Origin: JAJFIE01 sp964344255
GTDB taxonomy: Bacteria > Pseudomonadota > Alphaproteobacteria > Rhodospirillales > Casp-alpha2
Assembly: GCA_964344255.1 (NCBI GenBank)
Contig: CAYFMQ010000003.1
Coordinates: 124,001-188,000, forward strand
Reading direction: 5' to 3'
DNA: 64,000 bases
Both the position numbers and the translations under genes were made by a program. Below, piece by piece: positions 52,303 through 61,733 of this stretch. Each line of letters starts with the position of its first letter. Positions within the stretch are counted from its first letter, which is position 1. Under the pieces are notes generated by a model. It did no database searches. It had not been told where the DNA came from and worked only from the letters and a program-made list of their open reading frames with translations.

Positions 52303-54015
52303 TCAGCGCGTCCGCCAGGCTTGAGTGGACTTGTTAAGGCCCCGGGTGAGCAGGGCATGGATAAGTCGGGCCGCCAGGCAGGTGTAAGCGATCATCATGG
52401 CCATGGCCGCGGCTGGTGCAATATCACCCGCATCATCCATATTCAAAACGGCGACAGAAGCAAGTGTCGTATCTGAAGAGTAAAGGAAGACCACAGCGGA
52501 GACCGTCGTCATAGCGTTCATGAACAGATAGACGGAAATGTCCAGAATGGCCGGCAGGCAGACAGGGACCGTGACGCGCCTGAAGGTCTTGATGAAAGGC
52601 GTTTTCAGAGATTGCGAAACGGATTCGAATTCCGGATCCATCTGCTTCAGGGCCGTTAACGCCGTCAAGTGACTGACGGTATAGAAGTGGACGACCGTGG
52701 CGATCACCAGAATTGCCATGGTGCCGTACAGGAAATTGAACGGGTTCGCCGGGTTGTTGAAAAAGAAGATGTAGGAAAGTCCCAGAACCATACCCGGAAC
52801 GGCCAGCGGGATGATCGCCAGCATGTGCACGCCCGAACGCCCTGTTGCAAAGCCACGGCCTTTTTCAACAAGGTAGGCGCCAAAAAACACGATGGCCGTT
52901 CCGGCAACTGCGGTGTAGAGCGCCATGCGAATGGAATTGTAATAGGCATCCCAACCGCCGCCGTCCATGACATCGAAATTGTAGTTGTCCAGCGACAAGG
53001 AGAGGTTATAGGGCCAGAACTTTACAAGTGCCGCATACTGCGCCATGCCCAGCATGGCGAGAATGATGGTTGCAACCAACAGGCAAAAGACGAACAAAGC
53101 CGTATCACGCTGCTTGTCCGGATTCGGCGTATAGGGCACGGCACGGGCCGATAAAAGAGCGACCTGCTTTCGTTGAACCATCCTGTCGACGGCGAAGGCG
53201 ATCACAGCAGGGATTAGAAGCACGACGGACACAACGGCGCCCATCTGGAAGTTTTGCTGGCCGATAACCTGCTTGTAGATGTCTGTAGCCAGCATGTTGT
53301 AGTTGCCGCCAATGACTTTCGGTACGCCGAAGTCCGTAAAAATCAGCGTAAAGGCGACAAACCCGGCGCTGATCAGGCCGTATTTGCACCCCGGCAGGGT
53401 GACCGTCATGAAGATCTTGAATTTTGAGGTTCGCAGCGATTCCGCCGCCTCATACAAACGGGCATCGGTGATGGAAAGAGCCGTGATCACGATCATCAGG
53501 ACATGGGGGAAAACCCAATAGCTGGAACCGATCAGGATGCCGATGGGGCCATAGATTTTTTCACCCATCAACAGCGCCTTGGCGACGCCCTGGTTGCCGA
53601 ACCAATAGACAAGCGAAATACCGCCGAGCAAGGAAGGCGTCAAAAGGGGGACCAGGGCGACAAGGCGGAAAAAAGCTTTAAAAGGTATGCAGCTTCGCGT
53701 CAGGGCGTAGCCGTAGACAAAGGCTGTTACCAGAACCACCAACGTTGCCAATATAGAAATTTCCAGTGAGTTGAAGAGCGACAGGAACAGGGAAGGAGTG
53801 GCGAAGTATTCGGCGTAATTCGCCAGGCCGATAAAGTCCCCTTCCTTGTTTTCGAAACTCTTCGACATCATGGAGTAAAGTGGCAACAGGACGGCGCAGA
53901 CCAGGAAGAGCCCGAGAACGATCATGCATGTACGCATGACAAAATCGTCCCTGCCCAGTTTCGGGCGGACGACCTTGCCATGAACGGGGGCGGTATTGGC
54001 GATAGCTTCTGACAT
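52303..54015 (-). CDS. aepW: Fused double permease of a 2-aminoethylphosphonate ABC importer (AepW/PhnUV-like)
   Basis: 570 residues with two Fe3+/AEP-type permease units in one chain. The EAA loops YEAAESLRTSKFKIFMTVTL (about 185-205) and FESVSQSLKTPFIKTFRRVT (about 475-495) and a dozen hydrophobic helices mark the halves. Such fused permeases occur in the AepXVW and PhnSTUV-type AEP importers of marine bacteria. Four bases separate it from the ATPase gene and one from pbfA, so binding protein, ATPase, permease and PbfA are one operon. Ligand AEP is inferred from context. Confidence 0.85.
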   Translation of the reverse strand: MSEAIANTAPVHGKVVRPKLGRDDFVMRTCMIVLGLFLVCAVLLPLYSMMSKSFENKEGDFIGLANYAEYFATPSLFLSLFNSLEISILATLVVLVTAFVYGYALTRSCIPFKAFFRLVALVPLLTPSLLGGISLVYWFGNQGVAKALLMGEKIYGPIGILIGSSYWVFPHVLMIVITALSITDARLYEAAESLRTSKFKIFMTVTLPGCKYGLISAGFVAFTLIFTDFGVPKVIGGNYNMLATDIYKQVIGQQNFQMGAVVSVVLLIPAVIAFAVDRMVQRKQVALLSARAVPYTPNPDKQRDTALFVFCLLVATIILAMLGMAQYAALVKFWPYNLSLSLDNYNFDVMDGGGWDAYYNSIRMALYTAVAGTAIVFFGAYLVEKGRGFATGRSGVHMLAIIPLAVPGMVLGLSYIFFFNNPANPFNFLYGTMAILVIATVVHFYTVSHLTALTALKQMDPEFESVSQSLKTPFIKTFRRVTVPVCLPAILDISVYLFMNAMTTVSAVVFLYSSDTTLASVAVLNMDDAGDIAPAAAMAMMIAYTCLAARLIHALLTRGLNKSTQAWRTR

Positions 54016-54018
54016 GCG

Positions 54019-55104
54019 TTAATCAGCCTGATAGACGCGAATGAATTCTTCCGGAAGCCGGACGGGCAAGCTGTCGCCGACGTTTACATTCTTGCGGCGT
54101 ATCAGGTTAACGGAGAAATCGGCGATAATCGCATGGTCGGAAAAAGCTTCTCCCGTCAGTTCCGCTCGATAGAAAGAACCGAGAAACTCAAGGTGTTGAA
54201 TTTTGGCGTCAACGATATTCGAAGCGTCTGTGCCGATATCTTCGGCGTTAATGTCTTCCGGCCGGATAGCTACGGTTATAGCCGCCCCGGATGAATGGCC
54301 GTCCGTGCCGCACGAAAGGGATGTTTCACCAATCTTGACGGAACCCGTGCCGGCAACGGTGCCGGGGATGAAATTCATGGTGCCGATGAAATCGGCGACA
54401 AAGGCGCTGGCCGGTTGACCGTAAATTTCTTCCGGAGTACCGATCTGATCGATCACACCATGGTTCATGACGACGATCCGGTCGGCCATGGTGAGCGCTT
54501 CTTCCTGGTCATGAGTCACCATGATGGTGGTGACGCCCAAGGTGCGCTGCAAATCCTTGATCTCTGTTCTGAGATGAACTCGAACACGTGCATCGAGAGC
54601 GCTCAACGGTTCATCAAGCAACAAAAGGCCAGGGGATGTCGCCATGGCTCTAGCCAGGGCGACGCGTTGTTGCTGGCCGCCGGAAAGCTGAGCCGGGTAC
54701 TTAGCTCCCTGATCGCTGAGGCCAACCAGGTCGAGAAGTTCCCTCACACGATTGTCAATGTCAGCTTTCGGCATACGTCGATTCTCAAGGCCATATGCAA
54801 TATTCTTGTTGATGCTTAAGTTGGGGAAAAGGGCATAGGACTGGAACACGATGCCGAAATCCCGTTCCGCGGGCGGAAGGGCGGAAATGTCCTGCCCGGC
54901 TTGTTCGATGGTTCCTTCGCTCTGGATATCAAGGCCGGCAATAGCGCGTAACAAAGTGGTCTTGCCGCAGCCTGATGGTCCAAGGAAGCATACGAATTCG
55001 CCTTCAAACACATCAAGGGAAATGCTCTGAAGAGCGACAAAATCACCGAAACGTTTCCAAAGATTTTCGATCCTGAGATAGGGCTTCGCAGAGTCCATCG
55101 TCAT
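54019..55104 (-). CDS. aepV: ATPase of the AEP ABC importer (AepV/PhnT-like)
   Basis: 361 residues from ATG 55104 (a TTG 15 bases upstream is less likely). Walker A LGPSGCGKTT (41-50), LSGGQQQRVALARA (about 136-149), LLLDEPLSALDARVR, and a C-terminal TOBE/OB domain (VAIRPEDI..., about 270-361), the layout of Fe3+/spermidine/phosphonate importer ATPases. Located between the binding-protein gene (87 bases upstream) and the fused permease. Confidence 0.9.
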   Translation of the reverse strand: MTMDSAKPYLRIENLWKRFGDFVALQSISLDVFEGEFVCFLGPSGCGKTTLLRAIAGLDIQSEGTIEQAGQDISALPPAERDFGIVFQSYALFPNLSINKNIAYGLENRRMPKADIDNRVRELLDLVGLSDQGAKYPAQLSGGQQQRVALARAMATSPGLLLLDEPLSALDARVRVHLRTEIKDLQRTLGVTTIMVTHDQEEALTMADRIVVMNHGVIDQIGTPEEIYGQPASAFVADFIGTMNFIPGTVAGTGSVKIGETSLSCGTDGHSSGAAITVAIRPEDINAEDIGTDASNIVDAKIQHLEFLGSFYRAELTGEAFSDHAIIADFSVNLIRRKNVNVGDSLPVRLPEEFIRVYQAD

Positions 55105-55191
55105 GTCCCGGCCATTCAATATTTGGAGATGTCAGTATACACGATCCCGGCCATTCCCGAAGGAATGACCGGTTATCTCGTGTCGCTAAAA

Positions 55192-56235
55192 TTACTTAGC
55201 TTCGGACTTGGAATCGTAACGCGACTGCCATTCGGCAAGGATGCGCTTACGGTTTGTGGCGGCAAACTCAAAGTCATTGTCGATCATGGCTTCGACGATG
55301 CCTTCGGGGAAATGCTCAACCGGTTTTGCGACGCCCGGATAGGCGACAACGGCATAGCCCTTGTTGTACATCACGTTGGCTTCCTTGGTGACGGTGAAGT
55401 CGACCAGCTTTCGAGCGGCTTCAAGGTTGTCCGTGCCCTTCACGATTGCCGTGGCTTCCATGTCCCAGCCAACACCTTCGGAAGGAATAATGATTTCCAG
55501 CGGCGCGCCTTTGGCTTTGGATTTGGCGCCACGGAAGGCAAAGGAAATGCCAATGGGTGTTTCACCGGCGGCAGCCTGCTTACAGGGCTTGGAGCCGGAG
55601 TGGGTGTACCAGGCGATGTTCTTGTGCAGATCGTCCATGTACTGCCATCCACCGCCTTCACCAAACAGCTGGATCCAGGATGAAACGTCCAGGAAACCGG
55701 TGCCCGATGAATTCGGGTTCGGCATGACGACATGACCTTCGTAAACAGGGTTGGTCAGGTCTTTCCAGGATGACGGCATGGGCAGGCCATTGGCTTCAGC
55801 TTCAACCGTGTTGACGCAAACTGCGGCAATCCAGGCATCCATTCCCGTCCAGTGCGGCGGATTAGCTGAATCAACAAACTTGCTGTCCAGGTTTCCGACA
55901 CCGGCGGGGGCGTAAGGTTCGGTCATGCCTTCAGCTTTCAGCAGCATCAGGCTGGTGGCGGCCAGACCCCAGACGACGTCGGCTTGCGGGTTGTCTTTTT
56001 CAGCCAGAAGCTTTGCCGTGATAATGCCGGTAGAATCGCGGACCCAGTTGATCTTGATGTCCGGGTAGGATTCGTTGAACTTGGCGGCATAGGCTTTCAG
56101 GTCTTCCGCTTCAACAGCCGTGTAGACGGTCAGCTCCGCAGCAGAGGCTGCATTGGCGCTCAGGCCCAAGGCAAACACGGCGCTTGCCGCGGCTACAGAC
56201 CATTTTTTCAAATGATTGCTAAAGATGTTTTTCAT
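55192..56235 (-). CDS. aepX: Substrate-binding protein of the AEP ABC importer (AepX/PhnS-like)
   Basis: 347 residues: signal peptide (MKNIFSNHLKKWSVAAAS, cleavage near ASA-AEL at about 33) followed by a type II periplasmic binding fold of the Fe3+/AEP family, with AELTVYTAVEAEDLKAY at the mature start and NPNSSGTGFLDVSSW (about 165-180) in the hinge region. Context (own ATPase and permease, then pbfA, phnW, phnA, phnY) argues for AEP. First gene of the importer operon; the shared 17-bp element lies 56 to 72 bases upstream of its start. Confidence 0.85.
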   Translation of the reverse strand: MKNIFSNHLKKWSVAAASAVFALGLSANAASAAELTVYTAVEAEDLKAYAAKFNESYPDIKINWVRDSTGIITAKLLAEKDNPQADVVWGLAATSLMLLKAEGMTEPYAPAGVGNLDSKFVDSANPPHWTGMDAWIAAVCVNTVEAEANGLPMPSSWKDLTNPVYEGHVVMPNPNSSGTGFLDVSSWIQLFGEGGGWQYMDDLHKNIAWYTHSGSKPCKQAAAGETPIGISFAFRGAKSKAKGAPLEIIIPSEGVGWDMEATAIVKGTDNLEAARKLVDFTVTKEANVMYNKGYAVVAYPGVAKPVEHFPEGIVEAMIDNDFEFAATNRKRILAEWQSRYDSKSEAK

Positions 56236-56290
56236 TTTCGTCTTCGCTCCCTATTGGTTCCTAGCAGTTGTAGTGGTTAGATGATCCATT

Positions 56291-56327
56291 TCGGTCAAAA
56301 AACCACATTATCGTTAAAATAGCCACA
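56291..56327. promoter_or_regulatory. Phosphonate-regulon operator candidates upstream of the importer operon
   Basis: TCGGTCAAAAAACCACA at 56291-56307 and TCGTTAAAATAGCCACA at 56311-56327 are two related copies 20 bases apart (two turns of DNA). The first matches the element before phnW (50864) at 16 of 17 bases. They lie between the divergent aepX and deoR-type genes. Confidence 0.65.
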
Positions 56328-56463
56328 TCAGCTTATTCCTAAGTTCGTGTCTTGTGAAGATAAAGTTTCAGTGTTGATCAGAAAATTTTTTTTGTGACAT
56401 TTTGATATCGTGTCCGGTATCTCAGGACAAATGAAGGTTCAGTGAACGTTACGTGATGAAACC

Positions 56464-57288
56464 ATGTCTCTTGACAGGGTTCGCAAAGCGCCGCTAAGTC
56501 CTTTCATTATGTCGAGAACAAACTTGTTAGCGGAAGAAAGACGTGGGCGAATACTCGAGGTGCTGGACGCCAAAGGATCCGTCTCCGTAACGGAACTGCA
56601 TCGGCAGTTGAACGTGTCACGCGAAACCATTCGCAGAGACATAACCCAGCTGGCAAATGAAAACCGTTTGCGGAAAACCCACGGCGGTGCGCTTTCCCAT
56701 GCGTCGATGGAACCATCCCTGACAGAACGCATGTCGGTTAATATCGAGGGTAAACGCCGGATTGCGGAAGTAGCTGCGGACTTGGTGCCTGACGGATGTT
56801 CTCTAATTATCGATTCAGGCTCAACGACCCAATGCTTGGCCGATTCACTTCTGATGCATCGGGATCTATCAGTTTATACCAACGACCTGCAGATTGCCGG
56901 CAAGCTGTATGGCCGCAACGGCAACCAGGTATACATGGTCGGCGGTGAAGTGAATGAGAATGAAGGATCGACATTTGGTTCCGATGCCCTCGCCATGATT
57001 GGTAATTACTTTGCCGACTTTGCTTTTCTTGGTGTCAGCGCCATTTCCCAGAGCGCCTGGCTGACGGATTACAGCCGCAGTGCGGCTGAATTGAGGAGCG
57101 CTATGATCGCCCAGGCCAAGACATCGGTCTTGTTGGCGGATAAGAGCAAATTCAACATCACTGCTTCCGTAAAAATCAAGAATGCGGACAAGGCGTCATT
57201 GATGATCACGGATACCGACCCCGGCGGGGCAATCGCTGATGCCGCCAAAGGATTTGGTATAGAACTGCGGATCGTTGACACGCCATGA
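56464..57288 (+). CDS. DeoR-family transcription regulator (phosphonate locus)
   Basis: 274 residues (258 if ATG 56512 is used): winged HTH SVTELHRQLNVSRETIRRDI (about 37-56) and effector domain with SLIIDSGSTTQC, YMVGGEVNENEGS and VLLADKSKFN. Divergent from the importer operon with the repeated TCGGTCAAAAA element between them, so it is the prime candidate regulator of AEP use. Effectors of this family are often phosphorylated metabolites; phosphonoacetaldehyde or AEP would be natural here, an inference. It overlaps the nnrU start by four bases. It is distinct from the DeoR at 33036. Confidence 0.88.
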   Translation: MSLDRVRKAPLSPFIMSRTNLLAEERRGRILEVLDAKGSVSVTELHRQLNVSRETIRRDITQLANENRLRKTHGGALSHASMEPSLTERMSVNIEGKRRIAEVAADLVPDGCSLIIDSGSTTQCLADSLLMHRDLSVYTNDLQIAGKLYGRNGNQVYMVGGEVNENEGSTFGSDALAMIGNYFADFAFLGVSAISQSAWLTDYSRSAAELRSAMIAQAKTSVLLADKSKFNITASVKIKNADKASLMITDTDPGGAIADAAKGFGIELRIVDTP

Positions 57289-57836
57289 CTTATCTGCTTC
57301 TCGGCCTCTTTCTGTGGATCGGCGCGCATCTGTTCAAACGGATTTTACCCTCCCAACGTAACGCCATGGGCAAGGCCGCGCGTCCTGCCGTCGCCATTCT
57401 GGTTGTTTTAGGCATTATTCTGATGGTGATCGGTTATGGGGCTGTCGATCCCATACACGTTTATGAATTGCCGCATTGGGCATGGTATGTGAACAACCTG
57501 CTTATGCTGATTGCCCTGTTTTTCATGGATATCGGCAGGGTGAAAGGCGTTGTCAGGACAAAGATACGCCACCCCATGCTGTGCGCCGTCGTCCTCTGGG
57601 CAGTTGCGCACTTGATGGTTAACGGTGATCAGAAATCTCTTGTTCTTTTTGGCGCTCTCGGTGTCTGGGCGTTGTTGGAAATGGTTGTCATCAATCGTGC
57701 GGAGGGGGCATGGTCCCCGCCGGAGCGGGGAACCATCGCAAAGGATGCCGTTGTGGCTGCCGTCGCCGTCGCCATTTATGCCGCTATCGTCGGCATTCAT
57801 TATTGGCTCGGCTATTCGGTGCTGGCCTTTCTTTAG
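57285..57836 (+). CDS. nnrU: NnrU-family membrane protein
   Basis: 183 residues, about six membrane helices, starting MTYLLLGLFLWIGAHLFKRI; KIRHPMLCAVVLWAVAHLMVNGD (about 88-110) is the conserved NnrU/methyltransferase-like core with two His. NnrU proteins were first found near denitrification genes and some are linked to heme or isoprenylcysteine-type chemistry. Start overlaps the DeoR stop (ATGA), so it is co-transcribed with the phosphonate regulator, an odd pairing. Convergent with cysK. Confidence 0.85.
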   Translation: MTYLLLGLFLWIGAHLFKRILPSQRNAMGKAARPAVAILVVLGIILMVIGYGAVDPIHVYELPHWAWYVNNLLMLIALFFMDIGRVKGVVRTKIRHPMLCAVVLWAVAHLMVNGDQKSLVLFGALGVWALLEMVVINRAEGAWSPPERGTIAKDAVVAAVAVAIYAAIVGIHYWLGYSVLAFL

Positions 57837-57843
57837 AGCAGAT

Positions 57844-58985
57844 CTAGGCGCTTTCAGGCATATGGAACCCGGGTGTTGAGAGCGAAAGCTCGATTTCGTC
57901 ATCGGTCATTTCCTCTTCGATACCCTCGAACAGGGGGGATGACAGATAACGTTCACCCGTATCCGGCAACATGCAAAGAATGACGGAGCCGGGATCGGCC
58001 TTTTCTGCAACCTGCATGGCGACGGCAAAGGTCGAGCCACCTGAAACGCCGGTGAATATACCTTCGTTTTCTGCCAGTTTTTTCGACCATTCGATGCCAA
58101 CCGAGCCTGGGACGGGGACCAAGTCGTCATAATATCCGTTGTCGATGGATTCCTGGAGAACCAGAGGAATGAAATCCGGCGTCCATCCCTGAATCGGATG
58201 TGGTTCGAAATGGGGATGGCTGACGGCCGGCTCTCCGGCCTCGTTTCGCTCCTGGGCATGGCCGCTGCCGACGATTTGCGCGTTGGNNNNNNNNNNNNNN
58301 NNNNNNNNNNNNNNNNNNNNNNNNNNNNNNNNNNNNNNNNNNNNNCGCTCAGGATGATTTTCGTGTCCGGGCGCTCTTTCCTGAGGACACGCGCCACACC
58401 CGAGACCGTACCGCCGGTGCCATACCCGGTTACCCAATAATCAAGCCTTTGGCCGTCGAAATCGGCCATGATTTCTCGGGCGGTCGTATTCTCGTGAATG
58501 GTTGCGTTGTCCGGCGTTTCAAACTGATGAGCCAGGAACCAACCGTTTGCTTCGGCAAGTTCCTTCGCTTTTTGATACATCCCGAAGCCTTTCTGTGCCC
58601 GCGGCGTCAGCACGACCTTGGCGCCGAGGAAACGCATCAGTTTCCGGCGTTCGATGGAGAAACTGTCAGCCATGGTTACGACCAGAGGATAGCCTTTTGC
58701 CGCACAGACCATAGCAAGACCGATGCCGGTGTTGCCGCTGGTTGCCTCAACGACGGTTTGTCCGGGTTTCAGATCGCCCCGGCGTTCGGCTTCTTCAATA
58801 ATGCTGATCGCCAGGCGATCCTTGACCGATGCGGCCGGATTAAAGAACTCGGCCTTGACGTAAACGCTGACGCCTTCGGGCGCCAGACGATTGATGCGAA
58901 TGCATGGGGTGTTACCGATCGTGTCTACAACGGAATCGTAAACCTGCCCACGCCCGTCGGTCTTTCTGGATTGTGTCCCAGCCAT
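57844..58985 (-). CDS. cysK: Cysteine synthase (O-acetylserine sulfhydrylase), interrupted by an assembly gap
   Basis: PLP-dependent beta-family enzyme: NTPCIRINRL, PLP lysine in NPAASVKDRLA (about 53), ATSGNTGIGLA, and GYGTGGTVSGVARVL. After the N run the correct frame is the one ending at 57844 (NAQIVGSGHAQ..., HPIQGWTPDFIP, VSGGSTFAVA, LPDTGERYLS), all typical of CysK. The other frame, stopping at 57906, gives nonsense, so the 59-N length is wrong by a non-multiple of three and the real missing piece may be only a few codons. The gene is most likely intact. A paralogous role such as CBS-like activity is not excluded. Confidence 0.9.
58287..58345. other. Assembly gap (59 N)
   Basis: A run of N inside cysK. 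Flanking codons join in frame only if the true length is a multiple of three; family alignment suggests that little sequence is missing. Confidence 0.95.
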
Positions 58986-59137
58986 AACTTCCTCCCTTGG
59001 TTTATGGTTTATGGAGTTAACTTAGATATGAAAATTCTGAAATACCAATGGTTTTCAGCATTTATCATAATTCCCGTATCGTTATAGTTCTGGTGTCAGC
59101 ATGATTCACACGCCGATAAAACAACAAGGATGAGGAA

Positions 59138-60028
59138 ATGTTGGAAAACGCCGTAGATTGGAAATTCAACAATCAAGGTTATGTCAATGTTCCCGGCGGA
59201 CGCGTCTGGTATGGGATCGCGGGAAACCAGAATTCAGATTTGACGCCGTTGCTGGCGATCCATGGCGGGCCGGGAATGTCGCATGACTATCTGTTCCCCC
59301 TGACAGACCTGGCTGATGAAAGGCCTGTGATTTTCTATGACCAGCTTGACGCCGGGAAATCAGACCGTCCGAATGACCCTGCGAACTGGCAGGTGCCCCG
59401 GTTTCTGGCCGAAGTCGATGCTATTCGTGAAGCCCTGGAGTTATCTCGCATCGCTTTGTTCGGTAATTCATGGGGAGGGACGATAGCAGCTGCCTATGCA
59501 GCTTCCCGTCCGGATGGTTTGGAAAAACTCATTCTGTCGAGTCCCCTGATCAACACCACCCGCTGGGTGGCCGACAACAGTGTTTACCGGGCGGCGCTTC
59601 CTGAAGAGGTGCTGAAGGTCATGGAGCGGTGTGAAGCTTCAGGTGAAACCACATCGGAAGAATATGAAAATGCCGTTGATGTCTTTTACCGACGACATCT
59701 GTGCCGTCTCGATCCCTGGCCAGATTATGTGTTGGATACCTTCAATATGTTGAATGGGGATTGTTATGAAGGCATGTGGGGACCGAACGAATTCACCTGT
59801 AACGGCATGCTCAGCGATTATGATGGTTCAGGCGAACTCGGTTCCATCACTGTGAGTACGTTGATGACATGTGGTGAGTTCGATGAAGCCGTACCGGCAA
59901 GTTGCCGGGACTACGCAGCAATGATCCCCAATGCGGAATTCATCGAGTTCAGGGACGCATCGCATCTGGCGTTTGTCGAGGATCGGGAAAACTATATCGC
60001 ACAGCTTAGGCGATTCCTGACCGATTAA
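59138..60028 (+). CDS. Proline iminopeptidase-type alpha/beta hydrolase
   Basis: 296 residues. HGGPGMSHDYL (oxyanion region, about 47-57), the nucleophile elbow GNSWGG (about 111-116), Asp in MTCGEFDEAVP and His in DASHLAFVED complete the triad. Length and HGGPG/GNSWGG are characteristic of proline iminopeptidase family S33. It would remove N-terminal proline or hydrolyse small amides. ATG 59138 follows GGATGAGG. Divergent from cysK across 152 bases with no clear operator. Confidence 0.88.
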   Translation: MLENAVDWKFNNQGYVNVPGGRVWYGIAGNQNSDLTPLLAIHGGPGMSHDYLFPLTDLADERPVIFYDQLDAGKSDRPNDPANWQVPRFLAEVDAIREALELSRIALFGNSWGGTIAAAYAASRPDGLEKLILSSPLINTTRWVADNSVYRAALPEEVLKVMERCEASGETTSEEYENAVDVFYRRHLCRLDPWPDYVLDTFNMLNGDCYEGMWGPNEFTCNGMLSDYDGSGELGSITVSTLMTCGEFDEAVPASCRDYAAMIPNAEFIEFRDASHLAFVEDRENYIAQLRRFLTD

Positions 60029-60053
60029 CCGGAAATATACCCAGTTGGTAAAA

Positions 60054-60971
60054 TCAGGAGACGCTATCGATGGCTTCCTGTGGCGCTGGCTTTGCTCCCA
60101 GTACATCAAGCAGGCCGGCTCCGATTATCAGGAACGTACCCAGCATTTCCACGAGGCCAAAGGGCTCATCAAGAAAGATTGCGGCACTGCCGATGCCGAC
60201 GACCGCCTCCATTTGTAACAGGATGGCGAAACGTCCCGGGTCAAGCCGTTCGGCGCCCCAAAGAATGCCGAACATGGTTGGTACAATAAATACGGCGCCG
60301 ACCAGGATAAGCCAGGGGGCGACAGGCTCAATCGTTGACCAATCCGGTGCCACGCCCAGCCCTTCGATTGGAAACCACGTCATGGCGTAGGCCAAGATGA
60401 CACCATAAAAGAAAAACGCGAACGTGTGCTCAAACGTGCTGATTTTCGGCATCTGGCGGATTTGCATGGAACTGATCGCAAAAATAATACCGGAAAACAA
60501 GGCCATGGCGTCACCCATATTCCTGGGCAACGGTATGCCTGTATCACCCCCTAAAACCACGAACAGCCCAGCCAATCCCATGATCAGGGCTATCAAGCGA
60601 ACCCGTGTCAGCTTGATTCCCATGAACAGGACTTCCAGGATCGTGCCCCATACAGGGACAATGTAGAACAGCAGCAGGGCGCGAACGACTTCTGTCAGCA
60701 GCAGGCTTTCGCAATAGAGCACAAAACCGAAACTGATACCGACAGTCGCCAACGCCTGGCGCAAGCGTAAGGGGTGACCACGATTTAATCGCCATAGAGC
60801 AAGTGGCAGCAGGACCAGGAAAGCGGGAAGGAACTGGATCAACGCGATCCAGTCCGCCGGTATTCCCTCCGCTTCAAAGCTCCTGAGGGGAATCCAGAAT
60901 AATCCCCACAAGCCTGCCGAAAAAATTGTGACAAGGGCAGGAACTATAGGCCTATCGTCCGGTGCATTCAT
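60054..60971 (-). CDS. DMT/EamA-family transporter
   Basis: 305 residues with about ten membrane helices in two EamA halves, no signal peptide; the second half contains LVEMLGTFLIIGAGLLD. Members export amino acids, purines or other metabolites or import sugars; substrate cannot be predicted. Convergent with the hydrolase gene; the stops are about 25 bases apart. The two halves show the repeated GxxLE-type pattern of the family near 150 and 270. Confidence 0.85.
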   Translation of the reverse strand: MNAPDDRPIVPALVTIFSAGLWGLFWIPLRSFEAEGIPADWIALIQFLPAFLVLLPLALWRLNRGHPLRLRQALATVGISFGFVLYCESLLLTEVVRALLLFYIVPVWGTILEVLFMGIKLTRVRLIALIMGLAGLFVVLGGDTGIPLPRNMGDAMALFSGIIFAISSMQIRQMPKISTFEHTFAFFFYGVILAYAMTWFPIEGLGVAPDWSTIEPVAPWLILVGAVFIVPTMFGILWGAERLDPGRFAILLQMEAVVGIGSAAIFLDEPFGLVEMLGTFLIIGAGLLDVLGAKPAPQEAIDSVS

Positions 60972-61007
60972 GGCTTGTACCCAGAGGCTCCAGTAACCAG
61001 AAAATTT

Positions 61008-61730
61008 CTAGAGAGACACCCGTTCGCCATGCTTCTGGCAGTCAGACACGGACAGGTCCAATATGGCGTTTGCTACATCCTCGGCAGGTTTCAGCGTAGC
61101 TGGATCCTCTCCCGGATAGGCTTCCTCGCGCATGCGTGTACGGGTTGCGCCGGGATTGAGGAGGTTGACCCTGATAGCGGTCTTTTCCACTTCCGCGGCA
61201 TAGGTCAATGTCAGGTTCTCAAGCGCAGCTTTACTGACAGCATACGCTCCCCAATAGGCCCTGGGGGCATTGCCGACACTCGACGTTAACATGACAACCC
61301 GTGCCGCGTCGGACTGACGGAGCAGGGGATCGAGACTCCGTATCAATCGCCAGTTGGCGGTCAGATTTACGGCCATCACCTGATCCCATACTTCCGGGTC
61401 TGTATGGGCGACGGGGCCCAGTTTGCCGAGCAAACCGGCGTTGCCAACCAATACGTCAAGTTTTCCGTAGCGTTCATAAAGTCCCGCACCCAGACGGTCT
61501 ATGGCGGGATAGTCCGTCAGGTCCATGGGCACCAGCGTCGCGGTGCCGCCCAGTGCCTGGATTTCATCATCGAGTTCCTCAAGTGCGCCGGTGGTCCTGG
61601 CCGTCAGAACACAATGCGCTCCTTCACGGGCAAACAGCAGGGCGGTTGCACGTCCGATCCCCCTGGAAGCACCCGTAATCAGGGCGATACGGCCGCTCAG
61701 GCAGCCCTGGTTTTCATAGATTTCCGGCAC
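61008..61730 (-). CDS. Short-chain dehydrogenase/reductase
   Basis: 240-residue classical SDR: NAD(P)-binding TGASRGIGRATALL (about 18-31), NAGLLG, catalytic Ser in LTSSVGN and Tyr-Lys in YWGAYAVSKAALE (YxxxK). Ends with a segment rich in charged residues. Three bases separate it from the purF stop, and it lies on the same strand, so it is co-transcribed with purF, cvpA and radA; in alphaproteobacteria an SDR next to purF is common. Substrate unknown. Confidence 0.9.
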   Translation of the reverse strand: MPEIYENQGCLSGRIALITGASRGIGRATALLFAREGAHCVLTARTTGALEELDDEIQALGGTATLVPMDLTDYPAIDRLGAGLYERYGKLDVLVGNAGLLGKLGPVAHTDPEVWDQVMAVNLTANWRLIRSLDPLLRQSDAARVVMLTSSVGNAPRAYWGAYAVSKAALENLTLTYAAEVEKTAIRVNLLNPGATRTRMREEAYPGEDPATLKPAEDVANAILDLSVSDCQKHGERVSL

Positions 61731-61733
61731 GGC

